Below, one piece after another: positions 1 through 5,774 of a DNA stretch of 8,133 nt. The notes under the pieces were generated by a model. That model searched no databases. It saw only the letters and a list, made by a program, of their open reading frames with translations, and was not told the origin of the DNA. The stretch is from the NCBI GenBank assembly GCA_903853185.1, contig CAINSX010000030.1, forward strand, positions 1-8,133, in the 5' to 3' direction. Source of the DNA: an uncultured Opitutia bacterium (GTDB lineage Bacteria > Verrucomicrobiota > Verrucomicrobiia > Opitutales > UBA953). How positions within the stretch are numbered: the first letter of the stretch is position 1; every line of letters starts with the position of its first letter. Made by a program: the position numbers and the translations under genes.

Positions 1-162
1 GATATCTCGCGCTCTTACCGCGCCGAACTCGACCGCTGGCTCGACACGGTCTCGCAGAAGATTTCGACCTCGGTCCTGCTGGCCGCTTTCTCGTTCGTCG
101 GCTTCATCGCCTTCGCGATCATCGCCGCCGTCTTCGAAGTCAGTTCCAGCTTCCGGTTCTAA
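1..162 (+). CDS. gspF: GspF/PilC-family type II secretion inner-membrane platform protein, C-terminal end (partial)
   Basis: Only the last 53 codons are present; the frame is open from base 1 to a TAA at 160-162. The visible peptide has an amphipathic stretch with the pattern SRSYRAELDRWLDTVSQKI, then one hydrophobic segment (about residues 25-45, rich in A, F, I and V), then a short polar tail ending in FRF. GspF/PilC proteins end this way: a helix with Tyr and acidic residues preceding a last transmembrane helix and a tail of under ten residues. In the family this polytopic protein contacts the ATPase and anchors the pseudopilus platform. The gene is convergent with gspG-M, unlike the usual E-F-G order, so it is probably in a separate operon (perhaps with gspE and gspD upstream). 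The assignment rests on a short fragment; an unrelated membrane protein with a similar tail cannot be excluded. Confidence 0.66.
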   Translation, partial: DISRSYRAELDRWLDTVSQKISTSVLLAAFSFVGFIAFAIIAAVFEVSSSFRF

Positions 163-224
163 AGGTAGGGACAGCACCACGTGCTGTCCTCTGTATCTAG
201 GTAGGGTCGGGACCGCGTCACGAC
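163..224 (+). repeat. Two tandem REP-like hairpin units, each headed by AGGTAGGG
   Basis: Unit one starts AGGTAGGG at 163-170 and folds into a perfect 9-bp stem with a 3-base loop (169-177 with 181-189, loop CAC). Unit two starts with the identical AGGTAGGG at 199-206, exactly 36 bases later, and folds into an 8-bp stem with one mismatch and a 3-base loop (206-213 with 217-224, loop CGC). The stem sequences differ while pairing is largely kept. A GTAG head (165-168 and 201-204) at the foot of a short hairpin is the known arrangement of REP elements handled by RAYT transposases. Calling these REP elements is inference. The first hairpin could also act as a weak terminator for the gspF-like gene. 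Confidence 0.6.
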
Positions 225-243
225 ATAGCCTGTAATTTCATTC

Positions 244-377
244 TCAGGTCCCGGGTCTCGGCCGTCAGGTATCAGGTTCAGGTTATCAGCACCAGGTTCA
301 GGTTCGGGCCATCCCGCACCCGTACCTGAACCCGAACACCCGTACCTGGCTCCCGATTGCTGAGACCCGAGACCTGA
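244..377. repeat. Imperfect inverted repeat built from CAGGT / ACCTG units
   Basis: The outer arms 244-259 and 362-377 are complementary over 16 positions with one mismatch. Inside, the left half carries CAGGT at 245, 266, 273, 279, 293 and 299; the right half carries the complement ACCTG at 324, 344 and 372. The strongest inner pairing is GGTTCAGGT (295-303) with ACCTGAACC (324-332), a perfect 9-bp stem; an identical GGTTCAGGT at 275-283 offers an alternative register. The whole could form a long branched stem in either convergent transcript. No reading frame fits. It looks like a repeat-derived element or a bidirectional transcript-end structure rather than a protein-binding operator. Confidence 0.65.
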
Positions 378-391
378 AAATATTCCCGCCG

Positions 392-399
392 CCCTACCT
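392..399 (-). repeat. Inverted copy of the AGGTAGGG head
   Basis: CCCTACCT at 392-399 is the exact complement of the two AGGTAGGG heads at 163 and 199. With the head at 163-170 it forms terminal inverted repeats around a 237-base block enclosing the hairpins and the long inverted repeat. No obvious hairpin follows this copy on the minus strand. Eight bases could match by chance, but three copies within 240 bases in this arrangement is suggestive. Confidence 0.45.
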
Positions 400-414
400 C
401 ATGCCTCTGCTTCG

Positions 415-477
415 CAGCAGTTCACCATGCCAGCAGTTCCCCCGCCCGGCTATGCCGCGTCGGCCAGCAGTTCCCCC
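415..477. repeat. Short direct repeats CAGCAGTTC (three copies)
   Basis: CAGCAGTTC occurs at 415-423, 431-439 and 465-473. The last two copies extend to an exact 15-base repeat, GCCAGCAGTTCCCCC, at 429-443 and 463-477. The repeats lie in the untranslated tail behind gspM. Function unknown; they may be decayed repeat units or a local duplication. Confidence 0.55.
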
Positions 478-511
478 TCGTGTCCTCCGGCCCTCCGGTC
501 CTCGAGCCCTC

Positions 512-1087
512 TTATTTAGTAGCCTCTTCGGGCGCGCCCGCCGCCGCCTTCGTTCCGGCCGGCAGTTCGCCGAGGAGTTCCAATGCGGTGAGGGTAGCCT
601 TGAAGGTGACGGTACCCGCGCTGCCACGGTCAGCCGTCATGGAGAGATTACCGATGGCGAGGTACGGCGCGCGCGACTTCACGCTTTCGTAGAAGCGCAG
701 CACGCTCGCGAGGTCCGCCTTTCGGCAGCTCATCTGGAGCGAGTGGATCGCGAACTTGCCGCCCTTGGTCGTCTTGGGCGATTCGGTGTTGGCGCTGAGG
801 CCGGCTTCCTTGGTGGCATTCACGGCTTCGGCGACGAGCTTGGCCTGGTCGTAACCACGGCCCGAATCGAGTCCCTGCACCGCTAGCGAGGTGGCGGTGC
901 GGACTTCCCGCTCTTTCGCGAGCCAGGATTTCTGCACGAGAGCGCTCTCTTCGAGGGCGCGCCAGTCATCCCAGCCGCCCCGCACGCGGCTCCAGGCGCC
1001 GGTGGACCAGAGGGTCGCGGCGACCAGCAGTGCGACGAGCGCCATGTAGCGTTCGCGCGGTTTCAGGCTGAAGAAGAAATGTTTCAT
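512..1087 (-). CDS. gspM: Type II secretion system protein GspM
   Basis: This 191-residue protein is a bitopic inner-membrane component of the T2SS platform that partners GspL. It has a short cytoplasmic N-terminus with the LKPRER signature typical of GspM just before the membrane, one transmembrane helix (about residues 14-31), a charged coiled-coil-like segment (about 36-65), and a C-terminal domain of about 90 residues (75-175) with alternating helix and strand character, consistent with the small ferredoxin-like fold of GspM. The last 15 residues are an Ala/Gly/Glu tail. The length is close to the usual 160-200. The ATG at 1087-1085 overlaps the gspL TGA by four bases, and this position at the end of a G-to-M operon strongly supports the call, since GspM sequence conservation is low. 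No Shine-Dalgarno sequence is seen. It is the last gene of the operon. Confidence 0.8.
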   Translation of the reverse strand: MKHFFFSLKPRERYMALVALLVAATLWSTGAWSRVRGGWDDWRALEESALVQKSWLAKEREVRTATSLAVQGLDSGRGYDQAKLVAEAVNATKEAGLSANTESPKTTKGGKFAIHSLQMSCRKADLASVLRFYESVKSRAPYLAIGNLSMTADRGSAGTVTFKATLTALELLGELPAGTKAAAGAPEEATK

Positions 1088-2235
1088 TGTTTGATGGTCT
1101 CGGCGGCCTTGAGGAGCGCGGGTTGCTTGAAGGTGATCTCGAGGCGGAAGGTGGTGGAGGTCTCACGCACGCGGGGCTCGCCCGGCGTGACGGCTTCCAC
1201 CTCGGGCATGGCTTGGATGGCCTTGAGGAAGTCAGAGATGTCGCCGGCGTTCGGCGTCTTGGCGTCCACGGTCATCATGGGCTTGGCGATGGCGCTGCCC
1301 TTGGCCGCCTTGATCTCGCAGTGGATGTTGGTGAATTCGACGGTGGCGGGACGCTTCTCGTTCACGAGCGCGAGCATTTCCATCGGCAGCAGGCGCTTCA
1401 CGCCCAGCTCGAGGATGCGTGAGGTGATGGCCTGCGAGGCCTCGATGTCGGCGACGAGCTCGCGGCGGGATTCATTCACTTTTTCCAAGGACTGCGAACG
1501 CATGCCGACGATGATGCCGGCGATGTCCAGGAGGAGCGACACGACGAGCACGGCGGCGCCGACGCGGGCGGCGTTCCAGAGGAGCAGGTTGAGGCGCTCC
1601 TTCTTGCGGCGCTCGGCGAGGAAGTCGCTGTCGCGGATATCGGAGTCGTCCTGACCCTTCTTGGGGATGGTGAAAGATCCTTCGAACTCGCCCTTAAGGA
1701 CGAGGTTGCCTTCGACGATAGCACCAGAGAGGGCACCGGTGAGGTTCTCGACCGGCGTGTCCGCGGCGAGGTCGGCGCGGGTGGCGGCCTCGCGGGCGAT
1801 GGCGGCTTCGTCCGCATCGGCGAGCTCGGCTACCACGATCGCAGCCGGGAGCTCATCGCCCGCCTTCCAGGCGAGGGCGGTGAGGCGGTCATCACTGCGG
1901 TGCACGACGATGCCGTCGGCCGCGGGACGATGGCCGCACAAGGCCAAGAATTCAGGGACGACCGGGCAATCTTCCGGCCAAGCGAAGCTTTCTTCCGCGG
2001 TGAAGCGACGGCGATGGGCAGCGTAGGCGAGCACTTGCTTGCCGTCGGCGGACGTGACGAAACCGACCAGCATCTGCTCGAGCGGGAAGGGGGAGATGGC
2101 CTCGAGCGCGAGGTTCACCTGGCCGGGGACGTCTTCGCCTTCGACGGAGAGTCGACGGACGAAGAAGCGGTTACCGGGAAGCATCGCGGCTTCCTGCGGT
2201 TTAGCGTCTTTGAAGAGACGGGAGAGGGAGGTCAT
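1084..2235 (-). CDS. gspL: Type II secretion system protein GspL (PilM/PilN-like)
   Basis: This 383-residue protein is the inner-membrane platform subunit that in the family links the GspE ATPase to GspM and the pseudopilus. Residues 1-215 are a cytoplasmic region containing SPFPLEQ near residue 48, a motif typical of the actin-like domain of GspL/PilM. A charged run (about 195-213, with ERRKKER) precedes one transmembrane helix (about 223-244). The periplasmic part begins with a heptad-like helix (about 248-275) and ends in a compact alpha/beta domain (about 295-376). The cytoplasmic part looks slightly shorter than classical GspL. The start is the ATG at 2235-2233, overlapping the gspK stop by four bases; its own stop overlaps gspM in the same way. 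A PilM-PilN fusion is an equivalent description. Confidence 0.82.
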   Translation of the reverse strand: MTSLSRLFKDAKPQEAAMLPGNRFFVRRLSVEGEDVPGQVNLALEAISPFPLEQMLVGFVTSADGKQVLAYAAHRRRFTAEESFAWPEDCPVVPEFLALCGHRPAADGIVVHRSDDRLTALAWKAGDELPAAIVVAELADADEAAIAREAATRADLAADTPVENLTGALSGAIVEGNLVLKGEFEGSFTIPKKGQDDSDIRDSDFLAERRKKERLNLLLWNAARVGAAVLVVSLLLDIAGIIVGMRSQSLEKVNESRRELVADIEASQAITSRILELGVKRLLPMEMLALVNEKRPATVEFTNIHCEIKAAKGSAIAKPMMTVDAKTPNAGDISDFLKAIQAMPEVEAVTPGEPRVRETSTTFRLEITFKQPALLKAAETIKQ

Positions 2236-3509
2236 TTGGTGAGTGGCTTCGTGGCCCGGGGGGCAGGGGTGGCAGAGGGTTCGGCGGGTTCGGCGGAGTC
2301 GTCGGTCGGCTTGGGGGCAGGCGGGGCTCCGTTGTCTTCTTCCCAGGCGAGGATCTGGAACGGATACGCGATGGTCTTGCTGGCGACGCGGCCGCTCATG
2401 GTCGATTTGCCGAGGGTGGCCGGCGCTTCGATACCTGGGGTGAGGTAGGGGGAGGTGTTCGGTGTAGTCGACCGCGGAACAGCTGTCGAGGTTCCCGTTG
2501 TTCTGGCGGTCGTGGTGGTTCCCCCCGTCCGAGTCAGCCCGATGCTGGGGTCGGTGTCAGGGTTGGCCGCCGCGGTGGGGTAGGCGACGTCTTCGCGGAT
2601 GGCGACCAAGGCGCTGACCCGACACTTGGACAGGCCTTCCTTCACGGTCACGCGGACCCACATGAGGATGACCTCATCGTCGAACTTGGCCATGTTGATC
2701 CCTCCGCCGACGAGCTGACGGACTTCGCTGGTGACGCGGAAGTAGGGCGGGGTGCCGACGATGCGCTTCCCGATCTCGCTCTGGCGTTCACGGATCAGGG
2801 CGACCTGCTTCTCGTCCAGGCCCTGCGAGAGGAGCACGGCGTCCGAGGCGGTATTGATGTTGGCCTGGGGGAAGGTGTAGAGGCTGACGCAGCCCTTGAA
2901 GGCCTCGAAGATCGGGGTGGGTCGACCGAGCTCGTCGAAGAACTGCTCCTTGGCGAAGCCGATGGAGCGGAACTCTTCAAAGCTGCGGATGGGGCGACGC
3001 GCGGGACGGAACGAGAGCGTGCTGCGCTGGTACGCGGCATCCGTCGCTTCTTCCTCGATGGATTCATACGACTTGCTCTGCCATGCGACGATGGCGTCGG
3101 AGACGCGCTCGGCATCGCGCTGTTCCATGCCGAGGGAGTAGAGCAGCTGGATGAGGTCGTTCTTGGAGAGGACGCTGAGCGGGAGCTTGGCGGTCTCATC
3201 CTCGTACTCGAACTTCACGTCGAGGCCGTCGCGTGCCGGGAAGCCGGCGTAGGCGTGCGGGTCGTCGTAGCCCTGCGAGGGCGCGTGGATCTTGTTCAGG
3301 TCGATCGAGCGGATCTCGGCGATGACGGCGAGCGCGAGCTCGAGCTCCGACTGCGCGTCGGCCCGCAGGCGGCGGCGGTCCGCGTCGCGCGTCGCGATGG
3401 CGAGCTCAAGGGAATTGTCTTCCATGAAGCGTCCGAGCAGCAGCGCGGCCAGCGTGATGAGCACGAGGACGACGATGATGACCGAGCCGCGGCGCTTCTT
3501 CACGTTCAT
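2232..3509 (-). CDS. gspK: Type II secretion system minor pseudopilin GspK
   Basis: This 425-residue protein is the large minor pseudopilin that caps the pseudopilus tip with GspI and GspJ. The prepilin leader is KKRRG at residues 4-8, with predicted cleavage after G8 before SVIIV. Position +5 of the mature protein is Val, not Glu, as is characteristic of GspK. The hydrophobic N-terminal helix spans about 9-27. The middle is the alpha-helical GspK insert, with SDAIVAWQ at about 137-144 and a helix-hairpin-helix-like segment with NINTASDAVL and GLDEKQVALIRER (about 217-242). Two Cys (207, 286) could form a disulfide. A Thr/Pro/Ser-rich stretch (about 311-350) and a Pro/Ala-rich tail (about 394-425) are unusual additions. 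The start ATG overlaps the gspJ stop by four bases. Confidence 0.92.
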   Translation of the reverse strand: MNVKKRRGSVIIVVLVLITLAALLLGRFMEDNSLELAIATRDADRRRLRADAQSELELALAVIAEIRSIDLNKIHAPSQGYDDPHAYAGFPARDGLDVKFEYEDETAKLPLSVLSKNDLIQLLYSLGMEQRDAERVSDAIVAWQSKSYESIEEEATDAAYQRSTLSFRPARRPIRSFEEFRSIGFAKEQFFDELGRPTPIFEAFKGCVSLYTFPQANINTASDAVLLSQGLDEKQVALIRERQSEIGKRIVGTPPYFRVTSEVRQLVGGGINMAKFDDEVILMWVRVTVKEGLSKCRVSALVAIREDVAYPTAAANPDTDPSIGLTRTGGTTTTARTTGTSTAVPRSTTPNTSPYLTPGIEAPATLGKSTMSGRVASKTIAYPFQILAWEEDNGAPPAPKPTDDSAEPAEPSATPAPRATKPLTK

Positions 3510-4147
3510 GGCGTGGACGCGCCGGAGCGCTTGATGGGGAGGTTGATGACTTTCTCGGCCTTGAGGGTGCCGCGCTCAAACAGGAGGTGGATGCGGGCGG
3601 GCTTCTTCCAGGCGGTGCTGCCGGTCTCATTCACGGGCTCTTCCTCGACCTTCCACTCCTTGAGTTCGGGATCGTAGTATTCGTAATGGATCGCAGTCAC
3701 GAACGGGCTGATGACGGTGTCGTGCTTGTCGGCCTTGTCCCGCTCGATCTCGAGGCGCGATTGCCACTGGAACACGAGCCCGCGGCCTTCCTCGACGAAG
3801 ACGTTGAAATCGACGTCGGGGAGCGGCGCTTCCGGCCAGTCCGCCAAGCGGCCGGCGTCGGCCAGCAGGAAGCTGAGACGCGGCTTGGTCGTGCCCGCAC
3901 CGTCGTCGACGTCCTTGAGCGCGACGCCCGAGGAACTCGGCCCATAGGTCGCCAGCTCGAAGGAGTTACGCACGAGCCCGGTCGCGGCGCGCGCATGCTG
4001 GTCGAAGAGCCGCTTGTCGCGCCCTCCTCCCCAGAGTTCGCTCATCGAGAAGAGGAAGGAGCTCAGTGAAACCATCAGGATGCCGAGCAAGGCGAGCGAG
4101 ACGAGCATCTCGAGCAAGGTGAAGCCGCGGCGGATCGTCGCTTTCAT
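3506..4147 (-). CDS. gspJ: Type II secretion system minor pseudopilin GspJ
   Basis: This 213-residue protein has a textbook class III prepilin signal: RRG at residues 6-8, cleavage before F9, and Glu at mature position +5 (E13, in FTLLEML). The hydrophobic helix runs to about residue 34. The globular part ends in strands with the pattern HYEYYDP...W and ARIHLLFERG, as in the GspJ pseudopilin domain, where the Tyr-rich strand is followed by a computed-property strand near the C-terminus. In the family GspJ assembles with GspI and GspK into the tip complex that starts pseudopilus growth. The gene lies between gspI and gspK with four-base overlaps on both sides. Length is typical (about 190-230). 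Distinguishing GspJ from other minor pseudopilins relies partly on gene order. Confidence 0.9.
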   Translation of the reverse strand: MKATIRRGFTLLEMLVSLALLGILMVSLSSFLFSMSELWGGGRDKRLFDQHARAATGLVRNSFELATYGPSSSGVALKDVDDGAGTTKPRLSFLLADAGRLADWPEAPLPDVDFNVFVEEGRGLVFQWQSRLEIERDKADKHDTVISPFVTAIHYEYYDPELKEWKVEEEPVNETGSTAWKKPARIHLLFERGTLKAEKVINLPIKRSGASTP

Positions 4148-4764
4148 CGCTTGGCCGGCCGCGTGGCGGGCTGCCCTCCGGGTTGGGTGTTCTTGCCGTT
4201 CTGCGGCGTCGGGGTGGCGCCGCCCTTGCCGCCTTTACCGTTGGCACCGGTCTGCCCGGGCACGAGTTTCTTGCCGCGCGTGGGCGAGCTGATGAAAGCG
4301 GAATTACCGTCGGCCTCCTTGTAGCCGCGTTCTTTCTCGAGGCGCTGGCGGGCGTCGTCGCGGATCTTCTGGCGGTCCGACGGAATCGACCATGTGGGCC
4401 GCAGGAGCATGCGCGTCTCGTTGATCTCGTCGCCGTAATCGCCGTCTTTCACGGCTTGGATCTCGCACGTGAGCTGCACGGCGAAGAGGTCGCTCACGGC
4501 CGTGGCCTCGATCTTGCCTTTCCACTTCGCGGTGCGGTCACCTGGCAGGTGGATTTCGCCGCCGGTCTCGACGTCGTCGAAGCCCGGGGTCTCCATGAGC
4601 GCGGCGCGGCAGCGCGCGATATCGTCGAGGCGCTGTTCATCCTGCTGGAGCGAGATGCGGCCGAGGATGACATTGGAATACGCCGCCCCCAGGCTCACGG
4701 CCGCGAGCGCGAAGATGGCGAGGCTGACCAAGACCTCGATGAGGGTGAAGCCGCGGCGTCTCAT
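4144..4764 (-). CDS. gspI: Type II secretion system minor pseudopilin GspI, with extended tail
   Basis: This 206-residue protein begins with MRRRG, predicted cleavage after G5 and Glu at mature +5 (E10, in FTLIEVLVSLAIFAL). The pattern after the cleavage site is that of GspI, and the core (about 35-130) matches the small GspI pseudopilin domain, with residues like RCRAALMETP on the helix and a WKGKIEA strand. GspI nucleates the tip complex with GspJ and GspK. The odd point is the C-terminus: GspI is normally about 120-130 residues, but here a charged helix (about 130-150, RQKIRDDARQRLEKER) and a Gly/Pro/Gln/Lys-rich low-complexity tail (about 165-206) add roughly 75 residues. The frame is intact and ends exactly in the four-base overlap with gspJ, so the tail is translated rather than a read-through artefact. 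Confidence 0.88.
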   Translation of the reverse strand: MRRRGFTLIEVLVSLAIFALAAVSLGAAYSNVILGRISLQQDEQRLDDIARCRAALMETPGFDDVETGGEIHLPGDRTAKWKGKIEATAVSDLFAVQLTCEIQAVKDGDYGDEINETRMLLRPTWSIPSDRQKIRDDARQRLEKERGYKEADGNSAFISSPTRGKKLVPGQTGANGKGGKGGATPTPQNGKNTQPGGQPATRPAKR

Positions 4765-5303
4765 TTGGCGGCCACGGGCGGCAAAGGCGCACAGGTCATC
4801 GGGTCGATCGGGATGACCGTGCGGGTTTCGTTACGGGTGACATCCAGGCGCACGCGGTCGCACGTGCCGTCCGGATAAAAGCGCATGCGGGCGAGGGACT
4901 TCTCGGAAGCCACGCCGCCGAGCAGGATCGCGCCGGTGCTCTCGGGCGCGAGGATCTTGACCTTCACGCCTTCGACCTTGGGGAGTTTCTCTTCGGTGCG
5001 CGGATGCGCCTCGTCAGCGTTCTCCTCGCCCCACTCGAAATCAGGTCCGTCTTCGTCGATGGCCTCCTTAGGCGCGAGTTCGAGGACCTTGCCCTTTTCC
5101 ACCGCTTGGCGGCGGATGGTCTGCAGTAGCGCCGTCAGCGCGTCTTCCGGATCCGATCGCGCGGTGCCCTTGAGCAACTGCGCCGAACCACCGATCATGA
5201 CGGCCGCGAGCATGCTCATCAGGCCGAGGACGAGCAGCGTCTCCAACAAGGTGAAGCCGCGGCGCGCCGGAGAGCCGGATCGATGCTGCGGAGCCTGGTT
5301 CAC
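4761..5303 (-). CDS. gspH: Type II secretion system minor pseudopilin GspH
   Basis: This 180-residue protein starts with GTG (5303-5301), the only non-ATG start in the operon; GTGA overlaps the gspG stop by four bases, matching every other junction and fixing the start. The leader ends in ARRG, with cleavage after G16 and Glu at mature +5 (E21, FTLLETLLVLGLMSML). The helix is followed by the LLQTIRRQAVEKGK pattern typical of GspH, and by the C-terminal FYPDGTCDRVRLDV strand pair, the GspH counterpart of FxPDG. An acidic insertion (about 83-105) separates the halves. Cys148 and Cys171 could pair in the periplasm. GspH is thought to connect the tip complex to the GspG shaft. GspH and a second GspG-like pseudopilin are the main alternatives; gene order favours GspH. 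Confidence 0.88.
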   Translation of the reverse strand: MNQAPQHRSGSPARRGFTLLETLLVLGLMSMLAAVMIGGSAQLLKGTARSDPEDALTALLQTIRRQAVEKGKVLELAPKEAIDEDGPDFEWGEENADEAHPRTEEKLPKVEGVKVKILAPESTGAILLGGVASEKSLARMRFYPDGTCDRVRLDVTRNETRTVIPIDPMTCAPLPPVAAK

Positions 5304-5755
5304 CAGTTGCCGATGTCGTCTTCAGTGTCCGACTTGCCGTCTTTGCCCATCGAGAAGAGGTCGTAAGGGGTCGATGAGGCTTCGGTATTCTTGGTGCCGG
5401 GGTAGCGGTACTGGAACTCATGGCCCCACGGATCCACCGGCACGCGGCCGCCCTTGGCGTCGAGGTAAGGTCCGCGCCAGCCGGTCTTGCCTTCCGGGGC
5501 GACGACCAGGGCCTTCAGGCCTTCTTCGGTCGAAGGATAATCGCCGACGGCCAGACGGTAGTTCAGCAACGCGGTCTTCATCGAGTCATTGACCATGGTC
5601 TTGGCGGAGAACTCTTGGCCTTCGCCAAGGATCTTGCCGACGTTCGTGACGGCGAGGCCGACGAGCATGCCGACGATGGCGACGGCGACGAGAATCTCCA
5701 TCAAGGTGAAGCCCTTGCGGAGACGGCGGGCGGTGTTCTTTTGGACGGGGGTCAT
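5300..5755 (-). CDS. gspG: Type II secretion system major pseudopilin GspG
   Basis: This 151-residue protein is the major subunit of the periplasmic pseudopilus that pushes substrates through the secretin. The leader ends RLRKG, with cleavage after G15 and Glu at mature +5 (E20, FTLMEILVAVAIVGML). The globular domain has all the GspG hallmarks: NDSMKTALLNYRL, DYPSTEEGLKAL, WRGPYL, PVDPWG, and the C-terminal calcium-binding loop with FSMGKDGKSDTEDDIGNW. I chose the ATG at 5755-5753 because it gives the normal leader of about 15 residues; the same frame is open to 6019 but the extra residues are Arg/Ala/Pro-rich and overlap the previous gene. A 19-base gap separates it from the upstream stop. 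The bases ahead of the start are pyrimidine-rich, with no Shine-Dalgarno sequence. Confidence 0.97.
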   Translation of the reverse strand: MTPVQKNTARRLRKGFTLMEILVAVAIVGMLVGLAVTNVGKILGEGQEFSAKTMVNDSMKTALLNYRLAVGDYPSTEEGLKALVVAPEGKTGWRGPYLDAKGGRVPVDPWGHEFQYRYPGTKNTEASSTPYDLFSMGKDGKSDTEDDIGNW

Positions 5756-5774
5756 GGGAGTGGGGGAGAAAGGG

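Larger units (their letters stand above)
163..511. other. Gene-free convergent intergenic region filled with repeats
   Basis: These 349 bases separate the stop of the gspF-like gene (+) from the stop of gspM (-). I see no credible coding sequence: frames crossing it are low-complexity Arg/Pro/Ser-rich shadows. The region holds two tandem AGGTAGGG-headed hairpins (163-224), a CAGGT/ACCTG-rich imperfect inverted repeat (244-377), an inverted AGGTAGGG copy (392-399) and three CAGCAGTTC repeats (415-473). No hairpin is followed by a clear T-tract in either direction, so a classical intrinsic terminator is not evident, although the structures could still block or stabilise the two converging transcripts. 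Confidence 0.8.

Noticed and set aside
168..195. Rho-independent terminator after the gspF-like gene
   Set aside because: The hairpin is strong, but the bases after it (TCTGTATCT) are not a real T-tract, and the second, similar unit fits a repeat family better.
244..377. CRISPR array or tandem repeat array
   Set aside because: The CAGGT units are only five to nine bases long, irregularly spaced and change orientation half-way; there are no constant repeats with unique spacers.
401..886. 161-codon plus-strand frame over gspM and the repeat region
   Set aside because: Low-complexity Arg/Ala/Ser composition, antisense to gspM, starting in repeats; no motif or start context.
512..5755. Type IV pilus or Tad system instead of T2SS
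   Set aside because: GspG has the C-terminal loop and DIGNW ending, GspK has the helical insert and a non-Glu +5 residue, and the exact G-H-I-J-K-L-M order is that of T2SS.
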